A stretch of DNA of 64,000 bases from CAYPNF01 sp964411985 (GCA_964411985.1 CAYPNF010000005.1:1-64000); one strand, 5' to 3'; shown: positions 43,527 through 53,441, counted from the first letter of the stretch. The notes: generated by a model not told the origin, from the letters alone. Made by a program: numbers and translations.

Positions 43527-45668
43527 CTAGCCCTTTGTCGTCTCCGCCTTCTTCTTCTCAGAATCGCCACCCGTCTTGTAATGGCTGGCGTAGTACCGAT
43601 TCTGGTAGTAGTAGTAGGAGTAGTAGTAGGAATCGCGGCCCTCGAAATCAATGTCATTCAGCACGAGTCCGCAAATGTGAATCCCGGAATCCTGGATTCG
43701 CTGAACGGTTTTTCGAGCGTGCTCGCGGCGGATTTTATTGAACTTGGTGACGAACACGACACCGTCCGCCATGGCAGAAACAATGAGCGGATCGCTGACG
43801 GCAGAGACAGGAGGGCAATCCAAAACAACCCTCTCGTATCGCTTCAGGGCTTCCTGCAGGAAGGTCTGCATCCGCTTGGACCCAACCAACTCCGACGGCT
43901 GCTGAGGAGTGGCGCCGCAACAAACGACATCCAGGTTAGGCACCTCAGTGGTGTGCACCATCTCGTCGAAGCTCTTCGTGGTCTCCAACAGATACGCCGC
44001 CAAACCGATAGGGCTGTGCAACTGAAACGCCTTATGCACGGAAGGACGCCTGAGGTCGGTGTCCACCAAGAGGGTCTTCACCCCGGTCTGCGCAATGACG
44101 ATGGCAAGGTTGGAGGCTACCAGCGATTTTCCTTCTGAGGGAATGGTGCTCGTGACGCTGATCACCTTGAGACGGTCTGCCTTCTGAGCCAGAGCCAAGG
44201 CGGCACGAACGGTACGAAAGGCTTCAGCAGGGTTCGATTGCGGATGCAGGTGAGCCTGTAGATCCCGTTCGACAACACTGTTGGTCTTAATATTGGGGAC
44301 GTAGCCTAGGAACGGTAGCCGGAGATACGTCTCCACGTCATCCTGGCTCTTGATCGAGTCATCGAGGTAGTTGACGAAGAATGCTAAACCTACCGCCATA
44401 CCCACGCCGCAGAAGAGTCCTAGAAGAAGCGTTAGGACGACACGCGGCTTTATGTGCTTCAGCGGCACAATAGCCGGATCGACGACCCTAATGTTGTTGG
44501 CCGTGTCGCTGCCGGCAATCTCGAGTTCTTTCATCTTCACCAGGATCTGGTCGTAGAGGAGCTTATTGCTTTGCGCTTTGCGATTGAGCACATCGTACTT
44601 CATCTTGGCCTCGTTCCAGCGCATCTGGCGATCTTCCCAATCCTTATAGGCTCCGAGTTGGCCCTCTTCATTCCGTTTGGCAATCCTAGCTTGTGAGCGA
44701 AGGCTGTCGGCGACCTGCCTTGCTGCGGTCTGAACGGACTCCTTTGCCGCTGCGACCTTCGAGCGGGCGGTGATGACGTTCGGGTGCTTTTCCTTGTATC
44801 GTTTTAGGAGACCAGCCAGTTCGTTCTCTAATCCTACCCATTGTACCTGTGTCTGCTTCACCTGAATGTCGTTGCCAATCATGGGGAACGTCTCAAGCGT
44901 TTTTCCTTCTGCGATGTGCTTGTCCAACTCCTCCACCGTTGTCTGGAAGGTCTTGGCCTCGCTCTTGGCTTTGGCATAGGCCTCCTGGGATTGTGCCAGT
45001 GCCAAGAAGACAGTGTTTCTTTCCGAGTCGAGGGATACGATGTTTTTCTCCTGCCGGTAGTCCTGAATATCCTTTTCAGACAAGGCGAGTTTTTCTGCAG
45101 CTTTGGTCTCCTCGGCCCTCAAGAACATGACCACATCCATGGTCTTGGCCTTCTTGTAGTTGATGTTGTTTTCAACGAACAAGTCCGCCAAGGTGTTTGC
45201 AATTTCGCTCGCTTTGTTTGGACTCGTGTGTTCGACCTTCACATCTACCAATCGACTGAGTCGGATAGGGGAGATAGTCAAGTCGGCCGTGAAAGCCTTC
45301 AGCTTATCCTGACGATCTTTGTAACGGAGATCCTCATCGAGCTTTAGCTTCTTAAAGACACTCTCGATCAAAGACCGGCTGGCGAGCTTCTTGTACTGAG
45401 TCTGCAGGTAGTCTTGATCGATGCCGCTCACCGATAGCACCTCCTTAAGGCTGAGCACGTTATCTTGCTCGCGGTCGATCTGCAACCTAGCGGTGGCGGA
45501 ATAGATCTTGTCAGCTTTGTAGAGGTAAACCAAGCAAAGCACGAAGACGGAAATGAACGTCGTGACCACCAACCATCGACGCTCCAGCATGACATGCCAG
45601 TAGTGCCTCAGGTTGATGTTGTCGGCCGAGAACGAACTCTCGGACGAGGCAGAAGGATTTGTTTGCAT
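43527..45668 (-). CDS. Wzc-like BY-kinase with chain-length domain
   Basis: The protein has 713 residues. The Wzz domain lies between helices at ~30-50 and ~408-432 with a long coiled coil (residues ~170-370). The C-terminal kinase has Walker A SEGKS (~residue 513), Walker A' LLVDTDLRRP and Walker B VVLDCPP. The tail at ~677-697 holds ten tyrosines (YYYSYYYYQNRYYASHY), the autophosphorylation cluster of BY-kinases. It controls polymerisation and export of an exopolysaccharide. It starts eight bases after the Wza-like gene, so the two are in one operon. In Proteobacteria the EPS/PEP-CTERM context is typical of exosortase systems. Confidence 0.95.
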   Translation of the reverse strand: MQTNPSASSESSFSADNINLRHYWHVMLERRWLVVTTFISVFVLCLVYLYKADKIYSATARLQIDREQDNVLSLKEVLSVSGIDQDYLQTQYKKLASRSLIESVFKKLKLDEDLRYKDRQDKLKAFTADLTISPIRLSRLVDVKVEHTSPNKASEIANTLADLFVENNINYKKAKTMDVVMFLRAEETKAAEKLALSEKDIQDYRQEKNIVSLDSERNTVFLALAQSQEAYAKAKSEAKTFQTTVEELDKHIAEGKTLETFPMIGNDIQVKQTQVQWVGLENELAGLLKRYKEKHPNVITARSKVAAAKESVQTAARQVADSLRSQARIAKRNEEGQLGAYKDWEDRQMRWNEAKMKYDVLNRKAQSNKLLYDQILVKMKELEIAGSDTANNIRVVDPAIVPLKHIKPRVVLTLLLGLFCGVGMAVGLAFFVNYLDDSIKSQDDVETYLRLPFLGYVPNIKTNSVVERDLQAHLHPQSNPAEAFRTVRAALALAQKADRLKVISVTSTIPSEGKSLVASNLAIVIAQTGVKTLLVDTDLRRPSVHKAFQLHSPIGLAAYLLETTKSFDEMVHTTEVPNLDVVCCGATPQQPSELVGSKRMQTFLQEALKRYERVVLDCPPVSAVSDPLIVSAMADGVVFVTKFNKIRREHARKTVQRIQDSGIHICGLVLNDIDFEGRDSYYYSYYYYQNRYYASHYKTGGDSEKKKAETTKG

Positions 45669-45676
45669 TAGCTATA

Positions 45677-46279
45677 CTAAAATACGCTCTGACCCACCTC
45701 GATAATGTCGTCGGCTTCCAGCCAGATCTTCTTGGCGGGATCCGTAATCGCTTTGAGTTTCGTGAGACTGTGCTTCTCACTCTTTCCTTTGCGAGTGAGG
45801 GTAATCTTGTCCTTGTCACCCAGGTTGTTCAAACCGCCTGCGGCTGCGATGGCGTCGACAATGTCGAACTTCTGTTCACTGGGCAGATCAATCATCCCAG
45901 GCTTGAACACGAAGCCGATCACCCTGACATACTGTTTCCGATACTGCTTGACGGCGACGATCACCTGCGGATCAACGAAGTAGTCTTTTCCGAGGGACTC
46001 CCGTAGCTCGGCAGCCACCTGCGAAGGGGTCTTTCCTTTGACATCCACGGTTTCCAAGAAGGGAAACTGGATCGTTCCCGTAGAGGTGACCTGATATTCG
46101 AAGGGCAGGTCCTTTTCACCAACGATGTAAATGTTCAGAATGTCTTGGGCATCAATCTTCCGGTCTGTATCTCCGGTTCCAGCCGATTCTGGTTCTGCAC
46201 ACCATGCTAAGACGGCCAGCGCGAGCGCAGGCATCATGGACCTGAGCACGCGTCGACAAAAGGGGACGAGTTTAATCAT
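45677..46279 (-). CDS. Polysaccharide export protein (Wza-like)
   Basis: The protein has 200 residues. A signal peptide is followed by a poly-export domain (KIDAQDILNIYIVGEKDLPFE, FPFLETVDVKGKTPSQVA) and an SLBB-like domain (YVRVIGFVFKPGMIDLP, AIAAAGGLNNLGDKDKITL). It lacks an obvious lipobox, and it is much shorter than enterobacterial Wza, so it may form only the periplasmic part of the export tube, with the adjacent outer-membrane barrel completing it. It starts two bases after the barrel gene's stop. Confidence 0.92.
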   Translation of the reverse strand: MIKLVPFCRRVLRSMMPALALAVLAWCAEPESAGTGDTDRKIDAQDILNIYIVGEKDLPFEYQVTSTGTIQFPFLETVDVKGKTPSQVAAELRESLGKDYFVDPQVIVAVKQYRKQYVRVIGFVFKPGMIDLPSEQKFDIVDAIAAAGGLNNLGDKDKITLTRKGKSEKHSLTKLKAITDPAKKIWLEADDIIEVGQSVF

Positions 46280-46281
46280 AA

Positions 46282-47532
46282 CTAATAGCCAACAGAGACA
46301 GTAATCGTAACGGTATTGACGGTGTAGTCAATAGCTCTCTTGTCCGAGTACAACGCCTGCTGAAATCGGTAGTCCAAGCCTGCTTTCAGCCACAGTCGAA
46401 ACTGATACATCAAACCTACATTGGCACCAAGGTAGTCTTGTGACAGGTTCTGGTCGGGGCCGTAGTAGTCCGGATAGTCGTTCAGCCCGTAGCTGGCTCC
46501 CAGATTGAAGATCCATCTGCCATTCTGCCCGAAGATTTGCCGTCCCCCAAGACTCACATAATCAGAGCTGTAAAGGCTCCCGTAATCGACCGAGAGGGAA
46601 CTCCGCCGGGTGTAGGACAAACTGAGGCTCGTTCTTTCCGTAAACTGAGCGGAGAGACTGGCGTCCACGATCGGCCCACTGATGCCTTTGGATCCATCGG
46701 CGAACTCGTTGTTCTCGTAACCTGCTTTGAGAAGGCCGGATAGCTTCTCGGTGAACTTACCCCGCGCACCGAGGAAACCACCCAGATTCTCGGTGTGAGG
46801 CAGCTTCGTCATCCCGTTGATATTGGGGTTGGAAGCGCCCTGACCATAGAAGATTTCGCTGAACAGCGAAGTCTTAGAGAAGGCTTTGTATAGCCCTCCG
46901 AGCGTGAAGCGGAAGGTATTAATATCCCGCAGAGTAACCCCTTCGGTGAAATTCATGTCGTAGTAATTTCCCTGAAGGTAGGTTCCCGTTCGTTCGGAGA
47001 TCTTGTAATCGAGCTTATGGGTGAGGTTAAAGCTAAGTCGTTCGATCGCGGCGCTGAATCCTGAAGCACCCAGGTTGAAGCTATTGTAGCCGCCGTAAAT
47101 ACTGTCCTGATACAGAATCCGGTCTGAATTCTCGAGGGTGAATCGAGAGCTTTTAAGGGTCGAGGTGAGGCCAAAGTCATGGTCGCTCGAGTTCTGACCG
47201 CTGTACTCAGAATAGAACAGGTTGTCCATGTCATAAGACAACTTGAAGAAATTATCCCCGGTAGGCTTTCCAAGCCAGAAATCGAGACCCGGCCTGACTA
47301 CGAAGAGGAAATCGCTGACTTGTCGAAAACCTGTTGCGTAGAAGAGGTTATCATTGTACTGAACGCCAGAAGTCAGCCGTGGGCGGAAGACAACCGGTCC
47401 CGTGCTGTAAGACAGAACATCGGCAGCATCCAGGGCTGAAGCCGGAACGGTGGTTCCGGCTAGTACAGTCACGGCTAGAGCGGTTCGGCCGCAGTCCTGC
47501 AATGATTTGTTTCTTCTTAAGGGCTTTTTCAT
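46282..47532 (-). CDS. Outer-membrane beta-barrel protein of the exopolysaccharide cluster
   Basis: The protein has 416 residues. After a signal peptide (LAVTVLAGTTVPASALDAA) it shows alternating aromatic beta strands to the end, closing with NTVTITVSVGY, whose terminal tyrosine suits BAM recognition. It fits the outer-membrane beta-barrel family placed beside exosortase-type EPS genes, including DUF560/porin-like proteins. It may be the export pore for the polysaccharide. Its stop and the next start are two bases apart, so it is co-translated with the Wza-like gene. Confidence 0.85.
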   Translation of the reverse strand: MKKPLRRNKSLQDCGRTALAVTVLAGTTVPASALDAADVLSYSTGPVVFRPRLTSGVQYNDNLFYATGFRQVSDFLFVVRPGLDFWLGKPTGDNFFKLSYDMDNLFYSEYSGQNSSDHDFGLTSTLKSSRFTLENSDRILYQDSIYGGYNSFNLGASGFSAAIERLSFNLTHKLDYKISERTGTYLQGNYYDMNFTEGVTLRDINTFRFTLGGLYKAFSKTSLFSEIFYGQGASNPNINGMTKLPHTENLGGFLGARGKFTEKLSGLLKAGYENNEFADGSKGISGPIVDASLSAQFTERTSLSLSYTRRSSLSVDYGSLYSSDYVSLGGRQIFGQNGRWIFNLGASYGLNDYPDYYGPDQNLSQDYLGANVGLMYQFRLWLKAGLDYRFQQALYSDKRAIDYTVNTVTITVSVGY

Positions 47533-47812
47533 GTCATCATCACGTCCAAAAAATGTACCCTGCCGGAAATCTCGTCGCCAAAAGGTTCAAGCTCGCCTTG
47601 GCGACCCACTGGACCAAAACCAGTCCCTGTTCGCCACCAGAAGCCTGAACGACAAAGCAGGAAACCGGCCAAAACCGCTCCGATTCCCACTGGGCGCCTC
47701 ACCTACACTGAACTTTGGCGAACCCTTTCGCGGGGAGATATTAGGACCGCACTTGACGGCCGTGACAAGCCAGAAATCCGCTGTTGACAGGCGGCGGGTC
47801 CGAGCGGGTTGC

Positions 47813-48493
47813 TCAGGACCTGCGGCCTCTACGGCTCAGAAAGTGGAGTCCAATAATTCCAAGGCCAACGGCTGTAGCCATTTGCGATGGTTCTGGTACT
47901 GCTGCCAGGTTGAGGTCCGCGAGGTTGGCGGAGAATGTGTAAGTGTCTGGCTCATAGTTTCCATTCTCGCGCAACGATTGCTGAAACCGGAACCCGAGAA
48001 CCTGCTGGCCTAGCGGGGCAGACGCCGCCAGGGGCAGCAAAGGGCTGAGATCCACTGCAAAGGTCCCAGGAGGGGAAACCGAGGTGATATCCGTAGTGAA
48101 TCCGGCTGCCTGAAGATTCATCAAACGGGTGGTTCCCGAGGTAGGTGCCCCTGAGAAGTATCCCATCCAATCTATCTCCAGCTGATTGGGATTACCTTCT
48201 GTCTTGTCCAAATGAACCTGAAGGGACATTCCTGTGGCGTCGGGAAGCAATGAGGCGTAGGGGGCCAAGTCAAAAAAGGCGAAGGAGACGATCTGGCGTC
48301 GTTCGGCGTTGTCCCCAACGGTGGGTGTTCCGGGATTATCCGACAGCCATTCCCCTGAGGTCCTGATAGCGGTGGAGGTGAACACGGAGGTGGCCGATAG
48401 GGTGATCTGGGCGTCGGCGGTCCACGCGAATGCCATTCCCCAAGCCAATGGGAGGAAGCCGAGGGTTCTGAATGAAGACAGAGGTTGAATCAT
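47813..48493 (-). CDS. PEP-CTERM domain protein
   Basis: The protein has 226 residues. An N-terminal signal peptide precedes a beta-rich middle. The C-terminus has the tripartite sorting signal VPEPS, then a hydrophobic helix MATAVGLGIIGLHFL, then SRRGRRS. This targets the protein to an exosortase, which releases or anchors it outside. No exosortase (xrt) gene is in the window. Placement next to the EPS export genes is the typical context for PEP-CTERM systems. The structural role is unknown. Confidence 0.86.
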   Translation of the reverse strand: MIQPLSSFRTLGFLPLAWGMAFAWTADAQITLSATSVFTSTAIRTSGEWLSDNPGTPTVGDNAERRQIVSFAFFDLAPYASLLPDATGMSLQVHLDKTEGNPNQLEIDWMGYFSGAPTSGTTRLMNLQAAGFTTDITSVSPPGTFAVDLSPLLPLAASAPLGQQVLGFRFQQSLRENGNYEPDTYTFSANLADLNLAAVPEPSQMATAVGLGIIGLHFLSRRGRRS

Positions 48494-48653
48494 AGGTACT
48501 CCTTGTTGTGATTTCGCGGACCATCTCCTTGGTAGGTCCGCACTTCGTGAGAAACCTACGGAGGCTGCATCGAGACTACAAGCTCAAATTGGCCGTTGAA
48601 AAAGGCCCTAACACCGACTACCCTCCCATGCAATGCTTGGTGATCGGTCCTAC

Positions 48654-49547
48654 ATGAGAGACTATGATGGGGCCAGGATGTGGTCCGTTTCCATATGGAT
48701 CGTCTTGGTCAACGTTGTTTTATATGCGTTACAGCTGCTGGTTCCGCTGGTGACAGGGAACCGCGTCATGCTGGAGTCTTTCTTGGCCTTGAAGCCTTCG
48801 GACCTCGCTCACGGATATGTCTGGCAGTTGTTGACCTTCCAGTTCCTGCACGGTGGGCCTTTCCACCTGCTTATCAACTGCGCCATGTTGTATATGTTCG
48901 GCCGTCCGGTGGAGGAGGTGCTGGGCCGAAAGCGTTTCCTCGTGCTTTACTTGGGTGCTGGCGCTTTTGGTGGGCTTTGTCAGGCAGCAGCGGGATGGAC
49001 TTTTCCCAGTCACTTTGGCACTGGATCGGTGGTGGGAGCCTCGGCGGGTGTGTTTGCTCTCATCGCTGCTTTTGCCGCTCTGAATTGGGAGCAGCCTCTT
49101 ACGATGCTCCTGGCCTTTGTGATCCCCGTCACCATGCGGGCCAAGTATCTTCTTTTGGTGGAGTTGGTCCTCGCCCTCCTTGGCATGTTGCAGGGACGCG
49201 GTTCAGGCATCGCTCATGCCGCCCATTTGGGGGGCATGATTGGTGGCCTTCTGTTCCTGAAAGCGCTTCAGCGGTTTGGCGTCGACGGACTATCCTGGGA
49301 GAGTCTCGGCCTGCGTACTCGGCAAAGGGAATTGGTGAGCGCCTCGCGCCGCAAACGCTCAGGGTGGGCGTCGAGCACCTCGGTGCCCGTCGACGAAGTA
49401 CCGTCAGGGGAGTTTATCAGCAAAGAGGTGGACCCGATCCTGGACAAGATTTCGGCACACGGCATTCAGAGTCTGACTGAACGAGAGAAGATGATCTTGG
49501 AGGCAGCCCGTAACCGGATGTCGAAGCGATCTTCTGGCAGGTCGTGA
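48654..49547 (+). CDS. Rhomboid family intramembrane serine protease
   Basis: About 297 residues from the ATG at 48654; 48633 is an alternative start. Six membrane helices are visible. The catalytic serine sits in GASAGVFALIAAF (GxSx motif) and the histidine in AHAAHLGGMIGGLLFL. An early helix includes LTFQFLHGGPFHLLINC, which carries the family HxxxxHxxxN pattern. The C-terminal ~80 residues form a cytosolic extension (FISKEVDPILDKISAHGIQSLTEREKMILEAA) that suggests a DUF6576-type tail. It cleaves membrane proteins in or near their transmembrane helices; the substrates are unknown. The gene is divergent from the PEP-CTERM gene. Confidence 0.9.
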   Translation: MRDYDGARMWSVSIWIVLVNVVLYALQLLVPLVTGNRVMLESFLALKPSDLAHGYVWQLLTFQFLHGGPFHLLINCAMLYMFGRPVEEVLGRKRFLVLYLGAGAFGGLCQAAAGWTFPSHFGTGSVVGASAGVFALIAAFAALNWEQPLTMLLAFVIPVTMRAKYLLLVELVLALLGMLQGRGSGIAHAAHLGGMIGGLLFLKALQRFGVDGLSWESLGLRTRQRELVSASRRKRSGWASSTSVPVDEVPSGEFISKEVDPILDKISAHGIQSLTEREKMILEAARNRMSKRSSGRS

Positions 49548-49606
49548 GGTTTTAAGGATTCCTTTTTGGATTGGCTTCTGAGTGATCCTGGCTAGGATCA
49601 GCCTCC

Positions 49607-50923
49607 ATGATTCAACGTTATTCCCGGCCCGCGATGCGGGAGATCTGGAGTGAGCAGCGGAAGCTCGAGATTTGGCTTCGGATAGAGCTGCTCGCATCCG
49701 AGGCCTTGGTTCGTCAAGGTCTGGTTCCCCGGAAAGACTACCACCTGCTTAAGACTCGAGCCGCTTTTGATCTGGAAAGATGCAAAGAGCTCGAGAAAAC
49801 GCTGAATCACGACGTCATTGCCTTCACGACCTGCGTGGCGGAGAAGATCCAGGATCCTGCCAGCCGATGGCTGCATTTTGGTCTCACGAGCAGTGACGTT
49901 CTCGACACCGCCTTTGCGGTGCAGATGGTGGAATCTGCCGACATTCTGCTTCACGACGTGGCAGAGCTTCGGAAAGTGATCGCGCGGAGGGCGAAGGAGC
50001 ACCGCCTCACACCCTGCATCGGACGCAGCCATGGAATTCATGCGGAGCCCACGACCTTTGGCCTGAAGATGGCGCTGATGTTTGACGAATTCGGGCGCGC
50101 GGAAAGCCGTCTTCGCGCCGTCCGCGAATCGGTTGCAGTGGGCAAGCTTTCTGGCGCCGTGGGAACGAGCGCGCACTTATCCCCCAAGGTAGAGAGTTTC
50201 GTGTGCCGCAAGCTTGGTTTGAAGCCGGCCCCGATTGCCACCCAAGTGATCCAGAGGGACATTCATGCGGAGTTCCTGGGTGCCTTGGCTCTCGTAGGCG
50301 CTTCCATTGAGCGTTGGGCCACCGAGTTCCGGCATCTGCAGCGGACGGAGGTTCTCGAGGTCGAGGAGTATTTCGCCAAAGGCCAGAAGGGTTCCAGTGC
50401 GATGCCACACAAACGCAACCCGATTACCGGGGAGAGGCTGACTGGCCTGGCCCGCGTGCTCCGGGGCAATGCTTTGGCTGCTTTGGAAAACGTCGCTTTA
50501 TGGCACGAGCGCGATATCAGCCATAGCTCCGTCGAGCGAGTTATCTTTCCCGATAGCTGCACGCTACTGGACTACATGTTGGCGACCCTGACCAAACTAG
50601 TGGATGGCTTGATTGTGTATCCTGAGAACATGCGGCGGAACCTGGGGCTCGCCTTGGGGATGTGGAATTCCCAGACGGTCCTCTTGGCACTTATTCGCAA
50701 GGGATTGACCCGAGAGCAGGCCTATGAGGTGGTACAGAGGAATGCTATGAAGACCTGGGAGGCAAAGCATGCGGGCCACCCGGACGCTGATTTCCTGGCT
50801 CAGCTGTTGGCAGATGGCGAGGTGTCGCGGCATTTTTCCAAGGGAGAGCTACAGGAGCTTTGCTCGTTGGACTTCCACCTCAAGCAAGTGAATGCCAAGT
50901 TCCGGCAGGTGGGGCTGCGATAG
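49607..50923 (+). CDS. purB: Adenylosuccinate lyase
   Basis: The protein has 438 residues. It starts MIQRYSRPAMREIWSEQRK, the usual N-terminus of this enzyme. It contains THFGLTSSDV-like WLHFGLTSSDVLDTA, GRSHGIHAEPTTFGLK (His catalytic region) and the fumarase/aspartase superfamily signature GSSAMPHKRNP around residue 262, with the mobile catalytic serine. It splits adenylosuccinate to AMP and SAICAR to AICAR in purine synthesis. Upstream, TGATCCT-GGCT-AGGATCA (49583-49600) could form a hairpin covering the ribosome binding region AGGA, which may affect translation. Confidence 0.97.
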   Translation: MIQRYSRPAMREIWSEQRKLEIWLRIELLASEALVRQGLVPRKDYHLLKTRAAFDLERCKELEKTLNHDVIAFTTCVAEKIQDPASRWLHFGLTSSDVLDTAFAVQMVESADILLHDVAELRKVIARRAKEHRLTPCIGRSHGIHAEPTTFGLKMALMFDEFGRAESRLRAVRESVAVGKLSGAVGTSAHLSPKVESFVCRKLGLKPAPIATQVIQRDIHAEFLGALALVGASIERWATEFRHLQRTEVLEVEEYFAKGQKGSSAMPHKRNPITGERLTGLARVLRGNALAALENVALWHERDISHSSVERVIFPDSCTLLDYMLATLTKLVDGLIVYPENMRRNLGLALGMWNSQTVLLALIRKGLTREQAYEVVQRNAMKTWEAKHAGHPDADFLAQLLADGEVSRHFSKGELQELCSLDFHLKQVNAKFRQVGLR

Positions 50924-51163
50924 TTGTCATTTCTGGCACTCTGCTACATCCAAGACTGAGCGCTGGTTCCTACTTCCAGAGCGGGTGGGGGAGCCAATTC
51001 CTGCAAGACTCATGGCTAACCCGGATGGGTTGTCCAGCAGGAGAGTCTGCGACCCTTTTCTGGTGGGGATTACAGAGGAGCACAAAAAAAGTAATGTTCG
51101 CACACGCCATTTTTGATAAGATCTGATCGAAATGACGGTGTGAACTCTTTTCAAATCGAACCC

Positions 51164-51949
51164 ATGCAAGCATCCGAATCCTCCCCGCAGCCTGCTCCTG
51201 CGCTGACCTCCATGTCCCTTTTCCAACGAGTGCTGGGTGTTGTTACCGAACCCGGAGATGTGTTTGAAGAGGTTCGAAGCCAGGATGTTAAACCGATGAA
51301 CTGGGTCTTGCCGGCTCTGCTCATCATGCTGGTGGGATGGATTGGATCCTGGCTAGTGCTTTCCCAAGAGTCCATCCGTCACCAGACCAGTCAGATCCAG
51401 GAGCGAGCACTGCAGCAGCAAGTGGAGAAAGGCAAAATGACCAAAGAACAATTGGAGGCTGCCCGACCCACCATGGAAAAGTTCAGTGAGGTTTCCATTC
51501 TTGCGGGGGCGATCGCAGGCCCACCGCTCTATGCCTTTGCTGCGCCCTTTTGGTGGGGGCTGGTCCTTTGGTTACTCGGAACTCAAGTGTTCAAGGCGGA
51601 ATTCTCCTATATGAAAGGGGTAGAGGCGGCTGGGTTAGCCAACGGGATCATTATCCTCGAATCGGCGGTCAAGACGTTGCTGATCCTGGCGATGGATAAT
51701 GTCATGGCCAGCCCGAGCCTAGCTCTCTTCCTTGGGAAGGGTTTCGATGCTCTCAACCGGGTCCATGGTTTGTTGGCCGCGTGTAACTTCTTTACCTTCT
51801 GGGTGATCGGAGTTCGGGCCGTCGCGCTCTCCCGCCTGGCTAAGGTGAGCTTCGGTAAGACTTTTGCGTGGCTCTTGGGAATCTGGGTAGCAGTGACCGG
51901 TCTGATTTTCGGCATGAGTGCTCTCCTCCAGAAGATCGGCGGAGGCTAA
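51164..51949 (+). CDS. YIP1-like membrane protein
   Basis: About 261 residues from the ATG at 51164. The protein has five predicted membrane helices. A domain of Yip1/YIP1-like type is indicated by SLFQRVLGVVTEPGDVFEEVRSQ (typical N-terminus) followed by hydrophobic segments separated by a loop (KAEFSYMKGVEAAGLAN). Its role is unknown; similar genes are often upstream of MacAB-type efflux genes in Verrucomicrobia, and here the adaptor gene follows after 99 bases. Confidence 0.82.
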   Translation: MQASESSPQPAPALTSMSLFQRVLGVVTEPGDVFEEVRSQDVKPMNWVLPALLIMLVGWIGSWLVLSQESIRHQTSQIQERALQQQVEKGKMTKEQLEAARPTMEKFSEVSILAGAIAGPPLYAFAAPFWWGLVLWLLGTQVFKAEFSYMKGVEAAGLANGIIILESAVKTLLILAMDNVMASPSLALFLGKGFDALNRVHGLLAACNFFTFWVIGVRAVALSRLAKVSFGKTFAWLLGIWVAVTGLIFGMSALLQKIGGG

Positions 51950-52048
51950 CCCGAGGCCTTGTGTTCATTCAGCAGATTCGCTGCCCTTTGAGTCACTTGA
52001 GTTTTCGCGAAACATTTCGGCACGAAAGGTGTCTTTACACATAGTAAC

Positions 52049-53440
52049 ATGGCTAAATCAAAGTCAAAAACCGGCCGCAAGGTCCTTATTCTCGTAATCG
52101 TCCTGTTGGTGATTGGTGGGCTGACCACCGCGGCAATCCTCAAGAAACGAGAGCCGATCATTAACGTCCAGACCGAGAAAATCGCCAAGCGGAATTTAAC
52201 CGAGGTGGTGGTGGCCAATGGCCGGGTGCAGCCTTTCCTGCAGGTCAAGATCAGTCCGGAGGTCAGCGGTGAGATCATTGAACTGCCGGTCAAGGAAGGG
52301 CAGAAGGTGAAGAAGGGGGATCTTTTGGTGAAGATCAAGCCCGACCAGTATGTCGCGAACCTGAAGCAGTCGAAGGCCAGCTACCAAAGTTCACGCTCGA
52401 GCATCCTGAGTGCTGAGTCCAACCTGCGAAAGGCAGAATCGGAGTTTGGACGCTACGAAACCCTTTTCAACACCAAGATGATTTCGGAGTCGCTCTACCA
52501 GGAAGCCAAGACCGCGTTCGAGATTGCCAAGGCCCAGGTGGAGAGCTCGAAACACCAGCTGGAGATGTCGCAGGCCGCGCTCGATCGCGCCCAGGAAGAT
52601 CTGGGCAAGACCACGATCATGTCGCCTCTGGACGGGACGGTGAGTCGGCTGAACTCGCAATTGGGCGAGCGGGTGGTGGGTACCGCCATGATGGCGGGGA
52701 CGGAGATTATGATCGTGGCGGACCTGAACGACATGGAAGCAAGAGTGGACATCGGTGAAATCGATGTGGTCCTGATCGCGTTGGGGCAACATGCCCGCTT
52801 GGAGGTGGATGCCTTCAAAGACCGCAAATTCAACGGCGTTGTGACCGAGATTGCCAATTCCTCCAGAGGCGCGAGCGCTGGCTCCGGCGGTCAGTCGCAG
52901 GAGGCAACCAAATTCGAAGTTCGGATCCGGATCCAAGAGAAGGAAGCCTTCCGACCGGGTATGTCGGTGACAGCGGAGATTGAAACCCGGTCCAAGACCA
53001 ATGTGATCTCGGTGCCGATTGCCAGCGTCACCACTCGCCTGCCAAAGCCCGAAAAGGATGAGAAAGGGGCCAAGAAGGGCAAAGAGGCAGGCACAAACAA
53101 GACGGACGTCGCCACAGCTCAGTCAACCAACGTCTCTGGGACGACCAACCTCAGCCAAGCCGGGGCGGCATCCACCAATACTGTTGGAGGCAAGAAAGGA
53201 GCCGAAGGACCCAAGCCGATGGAGGTTGTGTTCCTGAAGGAGGGTGATCGCGCGAAGATGGTTCAGGTGAAACGTGGCATCAGCGACGACTCGTATGTGG
53301 AGATCACCGAGGGACTGACCGAAGGCCAGGAGGTGGTGTCTGGAGGATACAAGGCGATTAGCCGAGAGCTCGAAGACGGCAAGAAGATCGTCATCGGCGC
53401 CGCGAAAGCCGATGTGGGTGCAGAGAAGGAGAAGAAATAA
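52049..53440 (+). CDS. MacA-like periplasmic adaptor
   Basis: The protein has 463 residues. A membrane helix at ~11-30 (KVLILVIVLLVIGGLTTAAIL) anchors a HlyD-type body: a lipoyl/biotinyl domain (VSGEIIELPVKEGQKVKKGDL), a coiled-coil hairpin (~residues 105-195), a beta barrel, and a membrane-proximal domain. An unusual K/E/T/N-rich insert (~residues 330-390) interrupts the membrane-proximal part. It links inner-membrane permeases (next genes) to the outside or an outer-membrane duct. The stop lies one base before the ATPase gene's ATG. Confidence 0.93.
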   Translation: MAKSKSKTGRKVLILVIVLLVIGGLTTAAILKKREPIINVQTEKIAKRNLTEVVVANGRVQPFLQVKISPEVSGEIIELPVKEGQKVKKGDLLVKIKPDQYVANLKQSKASYQSSRSSILSAESNLRKAESEFGRYETLFNTKMISESLYQEAKTAFEIAKAQVESSKHQLEMSQAALDRAQEDLGKTTIMSPLDGTVSRLNSQLGERVVGTAMMAGTEIMIVADLNDMEARVDIGEIDVVLIALGQHARLEVDAFKDRKFNGVVTEIANSSRGASAGSGGQSQEATKFEVRIRIQEKEAFRPGMSVTAEIETRSKTNVISVPIASVTTRLPKPEKDEKGAKKGKEAGTNKTDVATAQSTNVSGTTNLSQAGAASTNTVGGKKGAEGPKPMEVVFLKEGDRAKMVQVKRGISDDSYVEITEGLTEGQEVVSGGYKAISRELEDGKKIVIGAAKADVGAEKEKK

Positions 53441-53441
53441 C

